This document shows positions 10,663 through 18,223 of a stretch of DNA of 18,223 nucleotides, piece after piece. The stretch is taken from the NCBI GenBank assembly GCA_001430745.1, contig KQ482061.1:1582383-1600605 (forward strand). Reading direction: 5' to 3'. This stretch comes from Auxenochlorella pyrenoidosa (taxonomy: Eukaryota; Chlorophyta; Trebouxiophyceae; Chlorellales; Chlorellaceae). A program made the translations under genes and the position numbers. How positions within the stretch are numbered: the stretch's first letter is position 1; each line of letters begins with the position of its first letter. The notes below the pieces were generated by a model. The model did no database searches and was not told where the DNA came from. It worked only from the letters and a program-made list of their open reading frames with translations.

Positions 10663-12492
10663 TTATGTAAGGCCGGCAGGCTGCTCCTCCGCAACGGCCA
10701 CGGTGCGCACGCCAGGGCGCAGGGCTGCCAGCTCAGCCAGCCAGGGAGCTGTGTTCGGGTCTGGCACATACACCTCGGCCAGAGCTGGGGCAGTGGCGAT
10801 CATGCTGGCGTCTGCAGGAACCATAGAAGGGCCAAAAACAGGTCGGGCAGGCAAGTGCAGCGAGGGCGCTCCACAAGCGCAGCGGCAAGTGCAGCAAGAA
10901 CTATTCGGCAGGGCCCGATAATCCCCTTGCCCCAGTCCGACCACACCCACCTGGCATCTCGACATAGTTGAGCTCGAGGCAGGAGAGGGAGGTGAGGGCG
11001 GTCAGGGGCCCCACGCCCCAGCCCTCCACGTCCTCCATGGTGCGCAGCCTGAGGGCGCGCAGGCTGCTGAGCTGGCGCCAGTCGGGCGGCAGGGACACAG
11101 TCCCCACCAGGCACAGCTCGGCCAGGCTGGCGATGCCCGACATGGGCGGCAGGTCTACCCAGTGCGTGTAGTCCTCGGCCTCCAGGAAGTCGGGGTCCTC
11201 CTCGGTGCTGGCGAGAGCATAGATGCCCAGGGCAAGGGAGAGGTGGGGCAGCGCCCAGCTGAGCTGCTTGGCATAAAGCACAGCAACAGCAGCTGACTAT
11301 TGCTTGCACCGAAAGACGTCGAGCCTGCAGGGGAGGCGCACCAACGCCTGAGTGGATCATCAGATGCGGCGGCCGGTGCAGCTCGCACTGTGGGGAGGCC
11401 CCGAAGGCACGGACACCCACCTGAGCTCTTGCAGCGCTGGCAGCAAGCCGCACATGGCCAACAGCCAACCGGGCGCCTCTCCGACCTTGAGCTCCAGGGT
11501 TGTGAGGCTGGTGGCGGGGGCCAGGCGCGCCGCAATGTCCTCTGGCAGTGCGAAGAAGGGACCCGCCCGGGGATAGTCCCAGCCCCACCCCTCGTCTGCC
11601 AGCATCGGCTGTCGGCAGTCCAGGCACAGATGTGTCAGCTTGCGCAGCGCTGCCACGCCGCCGCGCCCTGCCCACTCAATTGCGGCAGCGCTGCCGGTGA
11701 TGCGCACGTCCTGCAGCTGCCTGAAGCGCAGCAGGGTCGGCAGCAGGGGTCCCGCGCACGGCAGGCGGAGCTCCAAATGTTGGATGCCGGCAGGCAGGAT
11801 GGCAAGCATGGCCAGCACCACAGCAGGCTGCAGTGTGCAGGGAACAGAGGGGGGCCAGGCTGGGTGTGCAGTCTTAACAGTTTGACACGCAGTTGGAGCT
11901 TGAGCTGTCATGCAACTTACTGTGCATCCTGGCCCCTTCCCCTTGCCTGCGTGCGGGCGTCTCCCTCCAGCCGGACGCGCCGCACGCGGGTCCCAACCCG
12001 CGCCGCCGCCCGCAGCGCCGCTAGCTGGCTGGCACTGTTCATGCTCTGCGGCATCACCATCTCCGCCTCGTTCAGCGCAAAGGGTATGCCGCTGTTGCTG
12101 CAGAAGCGCAGCTCCCGCTCCAGCCTGTAGCCAAAGTTCATCTCTTGGCCCGCGCAGCCCTCGGCGGGGGCAGCAGGCAGCACGGCGGTGGGCCACAGCG
12201 CGGGCACAGCCTGCACCGCCGCCGCCCAGCTGGTGCAGACGTCCAGCATGGCCAGCCTGCAGGAGGAAGAGGGGATGTTGGGTGCAGGCAGTGCCGCCAA
12301 GGTTGTGCAGAGTAGCGGAGGAGCAGCAGCAGCGGCGGCAGCCTCTCGTGGCTACACTCGAGTGCCCCGGCTGCAGGACTCCTCGGGGAGGCTTGGGGCA
12401 GCCTTCCCACCTGTCTACATGTCAAGCAGTCCTGCAGCCCGCTGGAGCAGGTCGTGAGGCAACTGAGCCCAGGCGCCCTGGCGGGCGAGCAT
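10663..12492 (-). CDS. F-box protein with leucine-rich repeat-like region
   Basis: Probable substrate-choosing subunit of an SCF ubiquitin ligase. Exons (minus): 12492-12419, 12256-11947, 11827-11421, 11258-10951, 10811-10663; about 415 residues. An F-box starts almost at the N terminus (residues about 7-48): LPHDLLQRAAGLLD, then LDVCTSWAAAVQAVPALW, with the domain split by intron 1. After a linker come irregular leucine-rich segments (IQHLELRLP, LTHLCLDC, LTTLELKVG, LRALRLRTM, LSCLELNYV), typical of green-algal F-box/LRR proteins. The ATG at 12492 is the first in frame after an upstream TGA. Intron 1 uses donor GTAGAC, since reading on meets a stop. Intron 2 is best explained by a GC donor (CAG followed by GCAAGG); the nearby GTAAGT at 11920 is in the wrong phase. 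Exon joins here are less certain than for the other genes, because LRR regions give weak alignment constraints. Target unknown. Confidence 0.76.
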
Positions 12493-13015
12493 TTCGACGA
12501 CCAGCTGTGGGCTACACTTCAAAATTAGGCCTGGAAGCGCTTGAATAAAAGAGATAGCTTGGCTCACTCAGGAAAACCATGCCTTCTGGTCGTGCTGCCC
12601 GTGCTGCCCATGCCATAGGCGGGCTTGATACGGTGCCATTAAAAAAACATGTTCACAGCTAATCAAGCAGCAAAGAACTTCAGCTCAAGGACGAATAAGC
12701 TGCTGCAGACGCGCAAAGCCAGGCAGATGTCCATCCGCCATGAAGGGAGAGGAGCAGGCACAGCAACGCAAGCTGCAGGTAGGCTCTCCGGCAAAGCCAG
12801 CCTGCCGGGAATACTAACCGACTGCATTGTCACTCTGCTTGGACTTCTGTCCGTCTCATCCGGAAGTGAACAATTCAAAAGCCCGGTGAAACATTTCGTT
12901 GTGAGCGCAAGTGACTTGCAGTGCCAAAAACGTGAGGAGCCACACATGGCTTTGCCAGCCCGAGTGTGGAACTGGCGACCACAGCCGGCCGCTGTGTCCA
13001 CAGCCAGCCGCTGTG
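12493..13015. promoter_or_regulatory. Tandem intergenic region upstream of the F-box gene
   Basis: About 520 bases between the DUF924 stop and the F-box start, both on the minus strand. It must contain the DUF924 3' untranslated region and the F-box promoter. It has more A and T than the genes, including an AAAAAAC run near 12642. I see no conserved coding segment. The only distinct structure is the pair of inverted repeats at 12980-13015. Confidence 0.4.
12980..13015 (-). repeat. Two tandem hairpin-forming 17-mers touching the DUF924 stop codon
   Basis: 12980-12996 and 12999-13015 are each a perfect six-base inverted repeat (CACAGC / GCTGTG) around a five-base loop (CCGGC and CAGCC on the plus strand), separated by two bases. 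They begin at the base after the minus-strand stop codon (13018-13016). In the transcript they would give two adjacent small stem-loops. Confidence 0.85.
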
Positions 13016-14842
13016 TCACCACTTTGGGATGGTGCCCGCCGCGATGCCCTCTGCCTCCTCCGCCGTGTTCTGCCGGCCCAGGATGCCGTTGCGGTGTGGG
13101 AAGCGCCCCCACCTGGCCACCACCTCGCGGTGCGCCTGGGCGTACTTCGCATTCTCCTGCACAGGGTGACGGCAGGGGAGGCAGGCGCACATCAGCATGC
13201 ACACTTCCCTGACTGCCTCTGCCGCTCGTCCAAAACCAGGCCAGGGAGGCTGCCGCACTTGCTGGACAGCGGCGGTCAGCTGGCGCCGACCAGGCCCATG
13301 CTGCTCGCCCGGCTGCCACCCTCCCCGCCTGCTCACCTGCGTCATCTTGGCCACGGTGGGCCAGCCCGCCGCCTCGCACTCGCTGCTCAGGCCCTGGAAC
13401 CGCGAGATGCACTCCTGCAGGGGCATGGCGCACGGACGGATGGGCAGCTGCTCTGCATGTTGCCGGGCTTGCACACGCCGCTGCTGCACTACGCCACGGT
13501 GTCGCTGCGGGCGCAGCACGGCGTGGCTCCCTGCCCCCCCCCCCCTCCTCACGTCCTGGTCAGCCAGCCCCTCGCTGTGCATGAGGGGCATGTAGACCCA
13601 CACCCGCTGGATCGGCGTCAGCCGCCTGTCCGCGCCGCTGGCCTGCGCGGCAAGTGGGCCGGGTTTGTGGGTGGGACAGGGGCACAGAGGCTGGCACGAG
13701 CAGCCACAGGGGTGCCAGGCCAGCACGCTGGGGTGCAGGCAGGCGGGGCCATCTCGGTGCCTGCAGTCACATGTGTCACCCACCATCAACTGCTTGGCCC
13801 AGGCCAGCACCCGCTCGTCAGCGGCATACATCTTGGCGGTGCCGCGGAACGCATTCCTGCACAGCCAGGGGGCCCACAAATAGCGCACCCAGTTGGCAGC
13901 ATGCCCCTCCCTCCTCTGGGCATACGAGCTGCTGTTCCTCTCTGAGCCCCCTGGACCAGGCGCACCATGAGGTAGGCCACGCGGGCGGGACCAGGCCACC
14001 GGTTGAACAGGCCACTGCTGCAGCCCACACAGCAGCTGCAGCGCGCCAAGCAAGAACTTGGCGCCTCCCAACAGCCTGGCTGCCAGGTGAGCAGGCCCTG
14101 CCCCACCTGAACAGCTGGTCGCCCAGGATGATCCCCGCCAGCGCGCCCAGCGGCTGCGCCGCCCACCCGTCACACTGCCCCGCCAGCAGCGCCTCGCAGT
14201 CGGGCGAGAAGAGGGACACAATCTCGGCGTCCACCTCAGGCCCGCCCCTAAACCAGACCTGGGCGGGGAGGGAAAGGGGGGGCGGCGGCGGGGCAGGTGG
14301 GTGTCTCGCCAAGATGGGACCAGCCTGAGGACTACTGCTGAGGGCTTGATGGTGAATTCGGCAAGGCAGGGCAGGTCCTATCGGCACGGAGGTGCTCCCA
14401 CAGCCAGGACGCCTGCAGCAGCGCGCCTGTTGATACAAAAACCGGCACCCTACCTTGGCCTTCTCCGGGCGAGTGTCATCGGGGTCGGCGGTTGCCCAGC
14501 CCTCACCAAACCTGCGGAAGACGGGGTGCGGTGGGGCAGCCTATGTCGGGCATCGAGGTGCGCTTGCGCTGGCTCAGGCCTGCCAAAGACCTGTTGCCCT
14601 CCAGCTCACCAGTAGTCTAGAATAGCCTGCGCCCTGGGGGGCGGCGGCAGCTCGGCGGTCATCGAGCAGCACCGGTGGCGAGCGGCAAGCGCAGCGAGGT
14701 GGGTACTGCGCGGCGCCGGCGGGAGCAGGGGTGCAAGGCTGCTGCCTTGCGGCGCGGGCGCTGAGACCCCCGAACGAGCGGTCCGCAGGCTGCTGCGAAG
14801 GAGTGGGCAAGAAATCAGGGCGAGCAGGGTTCTGGAGGCCAT
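13016..14842 (-). CDS. DUF924 family protein with organelle-type leader
   Basis: Member of the uncharacterised DUF924 family (PF06041; helical, TPR-like), widespread in bacteria and also found in algae and plants. Exons (minus): 14842-14610, 14511-14454, 14258-14107, 13856-13784, 13642-13553, 13414-13337, 13156-13016; phase is continuous, about 274 residues. Family landmarks appear in order: AQAILDYWFGEGW, VWFRGGPEVDAEI, GALAGIILGDQLFRNAFRGT, YMPLMHSEGLADQ and REVVARWGRFPHRNGILGR near the C terminus. The conserved core begins near residue 70. Residues 1-60 are rich in Arg, Ser, Ala and Leu with almost no acidic residues (MASRTLLALISCPLLRSSLR), like a plastid or mitochondrial transit peptide. 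An in-frame ATG at 15004 would add 54 residues; I prefer 14842 because it starts the leader directly. The biochemical function of the family is not established. Confidence 0.88.
13534..13545. repeat. C12 homopolymer (G12 on the transcribed strand) beside a splice donor
   Basis: Twelve C residues lie six bases inside the intron after DUF924 exon 5 (donor at 13552). In the transcript this is a G run next to the 5' splice site. Confidence 0.8.
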
Positions 14843-15123
14843 CCACCGAGATGCGGACTTTGCTCCGCGCGATCGCCCCAGAAGGTTGATAACGAGCAGG
14901 CAGCGGGTGACGAACCTGTCCGCTAGATCGGCGCTCTTTTGCAGCCGAGCTGGCATGTGCGCCCTGCTGCCTGCTGCTCCCTCTGGCAGCTCCCTCCTGC
15001 TCATGTTTGCCCTTGGGGTTTGTGAGCTTCCCCTCGAACTTTCACCAACCCAGCAGCAGTTTCACCGCAAACCCTCTGCCTGGCTTCCATAGCACCCGCC
15101 TCACCCCCAGCGGCGCAGCCGGA
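14843..15123. promoter_or_regulatory. Short divergent promoter region between DUF924 and starch-binding phosphatase genes
   Basis: Only 281 bases separate the chosen ATG of the DUF924 gene (minus) from the first ATG of the starch-binding gene (plus). If the longer DUF924 start at 15004 is used, 119 bases remain. Both genes therefore probably share a bidirectional promoter. I see no clear TATA box or named motif. Confidence 0.4.
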
Positions 15124-18056
15124 ATGGCAGCAACGCACCTAGCCCGGCCAGGGCACGCCCTGCCCTCGGCCAGCGAGCGAGCTGCAGCGCCGCGGCGCAG
15201 CTCCCGCCAAGACCGCCGGGCGCCGCTACGGCCGCGGGCCTCCTCCCGTGCGCAGGCAGAGCTGCTGCAGGATGCGCCCGCAGCACGATACAGCAGCAAC
15301 GCGCCTGGCAGCGGGGCGTCTGCCAGCAGCATGGCCAATGGCAGCCGAACCAACGGCAGCAGCAGCCGCACGCCCTCGGCTGGCGCGGCGGCTGCGGCGG
15401 TAGCAGATGCCGGCCTGATCATCACCACCTTCCGCTGGCCCGCTGCTCTGGGTGAGTGTTTGGGGTGGGTGCCAGCGGCAAGCGCATGGATGGAAACGCA
15501 GCGTCCGCGGCTGGGTGCACATCTGCCGGCACCGCCCCTTCGGGGCCCCTTCCTAGGCCTGCTGACCCCCTCCCCGCCCCCCTCCCTGCCTCCACTCCCG
15601 CCAGGCGGGCACGAGGTGAGCGTGTGCGGCTCCTTCTCCAACTGGGAGCCGGTGGCGCTGCACCAGGCGGCCCCGGGAGGCGACTTTGTGCGCAGGTGAA
15701 CCATGCTGGCGCCCGGCGAGCCGGCGCCGAAGGCGCTGCCCACCCCGGCCTGCTCCATGCACAGTCCGTGCATTGCCCGCTTCAGGTCCTGCCCTGCCAC
15801 CTGCCCGAGGCTCAGCCTCGTGCGGTCATCCCGGTCCAGCCCTCGGGCAGCGGCGCACGGCCAGGCCCATTCTGTCCGTGCCCGCCCCCAGCGCACCCAC
15901 ACACACGTGCGCACGCTGCCTCCCCATTCTGGCGCAGCCTGGCCCTCCCCCCCGGCTCCGTCTACTTCAAGTACCTTGTGGACGGCGAGTGGATCTGCTC
16001 CCCCTGCGAGCAGGTGGTGGCCAACGGCAAGGGGTTCAACAACCACAGGTGCGCGGGCGCATCCAGGCGCGGGGCGGGCCTCGGTGCTGCGTGAAGCTCG
16101 GCGGGCATCGTGCTTCCTGCCGCACCGATCCCTACCTGCTCTCCAGCGCGCCAGCACCGGCAGCGCCCTGCGCTTACAGTTAATGCCTCCAACTCTGGCA
16201 CACACAGCCTTGTTGCCTGCCGCCCCGCCCGCAGGCTGATCCAGCCCACCGTGGCCTTCACCTGGCGGAGCGCCGAGCTGGGCGGCGCCGACGTGCTGCT
16301 GACGGGGTCGTTCAACTCGTGGGCGGAGCTGCTGCCGCTGGCGTACGACGCGCGCGCGGGGCAGCACTCGCTGCGCTGCTGCCTGCCGCAGGGGCACTAC
16401 GAGTTCCAGGTGTGTGTGTGTGTGTGTGTGTGTGCCGTTCTCTTGGAAGAAGGGCAAGGGCTGCCTGCGGGTGTGACGTTGTGCCCCTGTGCTGAGCAAG
16501 GTCGCGGCGCAGCTGCTGCGGTGGCGCGCGTGCTGGCACCTACGCTTCTTGCGCTGTGCTCCACCAGCCTGCATGCCCGTGAAGGCAGCCTGCGCCTCCG
16601 CCCCCCGCGCTGCAGTTCTTTGTCGACGGTCAGTGGCTGCTCTGCCCGCAGCAGCCCACCAGCCTGACGGAGCAGGGCCGCATGGTCAACTGGTGGGGAG
16701 GGGGTGGGGGGCGGGGCAGGCGCAGGGCGGCCAAAGCAGAGCAACGCTGCTCTGACTGCAAAGGGGAGCCATGGCGTGCGCACGCGCAGCGTCAGCCTGG
16801 CCGTGCATCCAGGCAGCCCAGGCTGCTCGCATCATGCCGCGCACGCTGGGCCCGTTCCACCCTCCAATGGTGGCCTTGCCGCAGCCAGCACCAGCGCTGG
16901 CTCACCGCCCCGGGCGCGGCCCTGGCCCCTCGCCCCCCCTGCAGCGTGGAGGTGCAGTCCCCGCCCGCTTTCCACATCCACTACGCCACCGGCTGGGCCT
17001 CGGCCGTGCTGCATGTGCGCCCGGTGGCGGCGCCGGGCCAGCCCGAGGCGCCCTGGCAGGCGCTGCCCATGCACTCCACCGCCAGCAGGGCGCGGCCAAA
17101 GGGCGGCAACTGGCTGACGGCAACCGTGCCTGCAGCGCTCGTTGAGGGCAGCGGTGCCGGCAGCCCGGGCGGCAGGGCCAACGGCAACAGGCACGGCGGC
17201 GACGGCGCGTCGGCGGCAGCCGCCGCCGTCGCTGCTGCTGGGCGCGTGGCGGGGCTGTCTGTGGACGGCGGCGACGCGTCCTCTGCCGCCTACCGCCCCA
17301 TCGAGTTCTTCATCTCCAGCAGCGATGGCCAGCAGGAGGACCGCCCCTGGGGCGGCGCCGCCTACCGCTGCCAGCACCCGGGCGGCTACAAGCTGCGGTC
17401 GGGCTCGCTGCGCCCCTTCCCGCAGGCCACGCGCCCCCCCATGATGCTGGTGGGTGGGCGGCCTGCGCTCAGTGCGCGGACTTGACGCACCTGAAGCGGA
17501 GAAGTGGCCGGCAGTCTGGATTCCCTTTGGCCTTTGGGGCACAAGAAGGGGGCGTCATGGAGCCCCCCCCCCTGCCCTGACAGCTGCAGCCTTACTAGCC
17601 ATCCTGCTTGTGCTGACTCAGGGTCGAGTGCCTGCTCATCACCCCCCCCCCCCCCCATCCCCCTTTGGGCAGGTGTCTGACCTGGACGGCACGATGGTGG
17701 GGGAGGGCGAGGAGGCGGACGCCTGCACCCGCGAGTTTGGCACCTACTGGGAGGAGAATGCGGCGCTGGCGGGCGGCGTGCTCGTCTACAACACCGGGCG
17801 GTGAGCGGGTGGAGCGCTGGGGGGCTGCAGGGGCGATGGGCCCGCATGATGCAGGCTGTCTGCTGCTGTCAGCCTGCCCCTGCACGCTGTGCCCTCGTGC
17901 CTGCAACTCTGCACGCCTGGCTGCCTGTGTTGAACCCGGCCATCCCACGCCGGTGGCACCCTGCCCTCCCACCCCCGCAGGAGCCTGGGCCAGTTCCAGG
18001 GCCTCCTGGAGTACAAGGCGGGGGCGCTGCCCGTCCCCGACGTCCTCATCACCGCG
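15124..18056 (+). CDS. CBM48-CBM48-CBM25/53 starch-binding protein fused to a sucrose-6-phosphatase-type HAD domain, 3' part missing
   Basis: Probable plastid protein that binds alpha-glucan and carries a phosphatase domain. Exons: 15124-15451, 15605-15695, 15938-16048, 16235-16409, 16616-16692, 16945-17449, 17673-17800, 17981-18056; phase is continuous, 497 residues visible. Residues 1-95 are R/S/A-rich and plastid-leader-like. CBM48 copy 1 (about 97-177): CGSFSNWEPV, YFKYLVDGEW. Copy 2 (about 178-264): LLTGSFNSWAEL, FFVDGQW, ending VNCVEV. Residues about 265-415 match CBM25/CBM53: FHIHYATGWASAVLHVRP, GGNWLTATVPA, PIEFFISSSDG, WGGAAYRC and a PGGYKLRSG end, with a long G/A-rich insert. The HAD domain begins at V430: nucleophile motif D432-L-D434-G-T-M, then VYNTGRSLGQF and LPVPDVLITA, typical of sucrose-6-phosphatase family PF05116. 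The last donor could also be four bases later. Later HAD motifs and substrate-fixing residues are off the right edge, so the substrate is unknown. Confidence 0.9.
16410..16433 (+). repeat. (GT)12 microsatellite forming the splice donor of exon 4
   Basis: Twelve GT units follow directly after the codon CAG that ends exon 4 of the starch-binding gene, so the first GT of the repeat is the 5' splice site. Phase 0 joining to TTCTTTGTCGACGG at 16616 restores the CBM48 motif FFVDGQW, which fixes the boundary. Confidence 0.9.
17642..17656. repeat. C15 homopolymer before the HAD-domain exon
   Basis: Fifteen C residues end 16 bases before the acceptor of the exon that encodes the HAD nucleophile motif (17673), as part of its polypyrimidine tract. 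Confidence 0.85.
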
Positions 18057-18223
18057 GTGGGTGCCCCCGCCGCCGCCGCCCCTGCTGCTGGCCTGCGGCA
18101 GGGCTCGGGGCTGCATTGGGGCTGCTGCATCGGGGCTGCCGCAGCGCTGCAGGAGGGAGGAAGGGGGGGGGGCTCCACCCTGCATGCCGGCCGGCCCCGC
18201 CTGCTGGTCACCTCCCCGTCCCC
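18057..18223 (+). other. Intron of the starch-binding phosphatase gene running off the window
   Basis: After the codons for ITA a GTGGGT donor begins at 18057 (a GTGCCC donor at 18061 is the alternative). The remainder is low-complexity GC-rich sequence with no continuation of the HAD domain, so the next exon lies beyond the right edge. Confidence 0.7.

Noticed and set aside
11915..11920. Consensus GTAAGT donor on the minus strand in the F-box gene
   Set aside because: It leaves phase 2, and no acceptor upstream of the conserved leucine-rich frame restores phase; the GC donor at 11946 joins in phase with the acceptor before 11827.
15042..16574. Long minus-strand open frame of about 510 codons across the starch-binding gene
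   Set aside because: It runs through exons and introns of a well-supported plus-strand gene, shows no recognisable domain, and long antisense frames are expected in DNA with this GC content.
1..18223. Prokaryotic operon, CRISPR array, phage or transposon interpretation
   Set aside because: Genes are intron-rich and in mixed orientation with plant or algal families; no spaced direct repeats, transposase motifs or terminal inverted repeats were seen.

Overview
This looks like nuclear DNA from a green alga of the Chlorella type (Trebouxiophyceae). The GC content is very high. Every gene is cut into many short exons separated by roughly 60-300 base introns. The proteins match plant and green-algal families: a GT77 wall arabinosyltransferase, starch-binding modules and plastid-type leaders. 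There is no bacterial operon, rRNA, tRNA, CRISPR array or recognisable mobile element. Gene models were built by hand: conserved protein segments were located on each strand and joined at splice sites, with reading phase required to be continuous across every junction.

Layout from left to right. (1) Minus strand, 4247 to beyond base 1: DNA polymerase kappa (Y family), 15 exons visible, with the C-terminal end lost off the left edge inside a glutamine run. (2) 4248-5198: divergent intergenic region. (3) Plus strand, 5199-10265: complete 16-exon GT77 glycosyltransferase resembling Arabidopsis XEG113. (4) 10266-10662: convergent intergenic region. (5) Minus strand, 12492-10663: F-box/leucine-rich protein, 5 exons. 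(6) Minus strand, 14842-13016: DUF924 protein, 7 exons, with a leader that looks organellar. (7) 14843-15123: short divergent promoter region. (8) Plus strand, 15124 to beyond the right edge: a multidomain protein with a plastid-like leader, two tandem CBM48 domains, a CBM25/CBM53-like starch-binding domain, and the start of a HAD phosphatase domain of the sucrose-6-phosphatase type.

The genes do not form one pathway: DNA damage tolerance, secretory wall glycosylation, probable ubiquitin-ligase substrate choice, an uncharacterised DUF924 protein, and starch-linked phosphatase chemistry. The most interesting is the last. It joins three alpha-glucan-binding modules to a HAD phosphatase, an arrangement that recalls the plant glucan phosphatases SEX4 and LSF but uses an unrelated catalytic fold. 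A second theme is splicing: about five of 46 inferred introns appear to start with GC rather than GT, and one donor is the first unit of a (GT)12 microsatellite.
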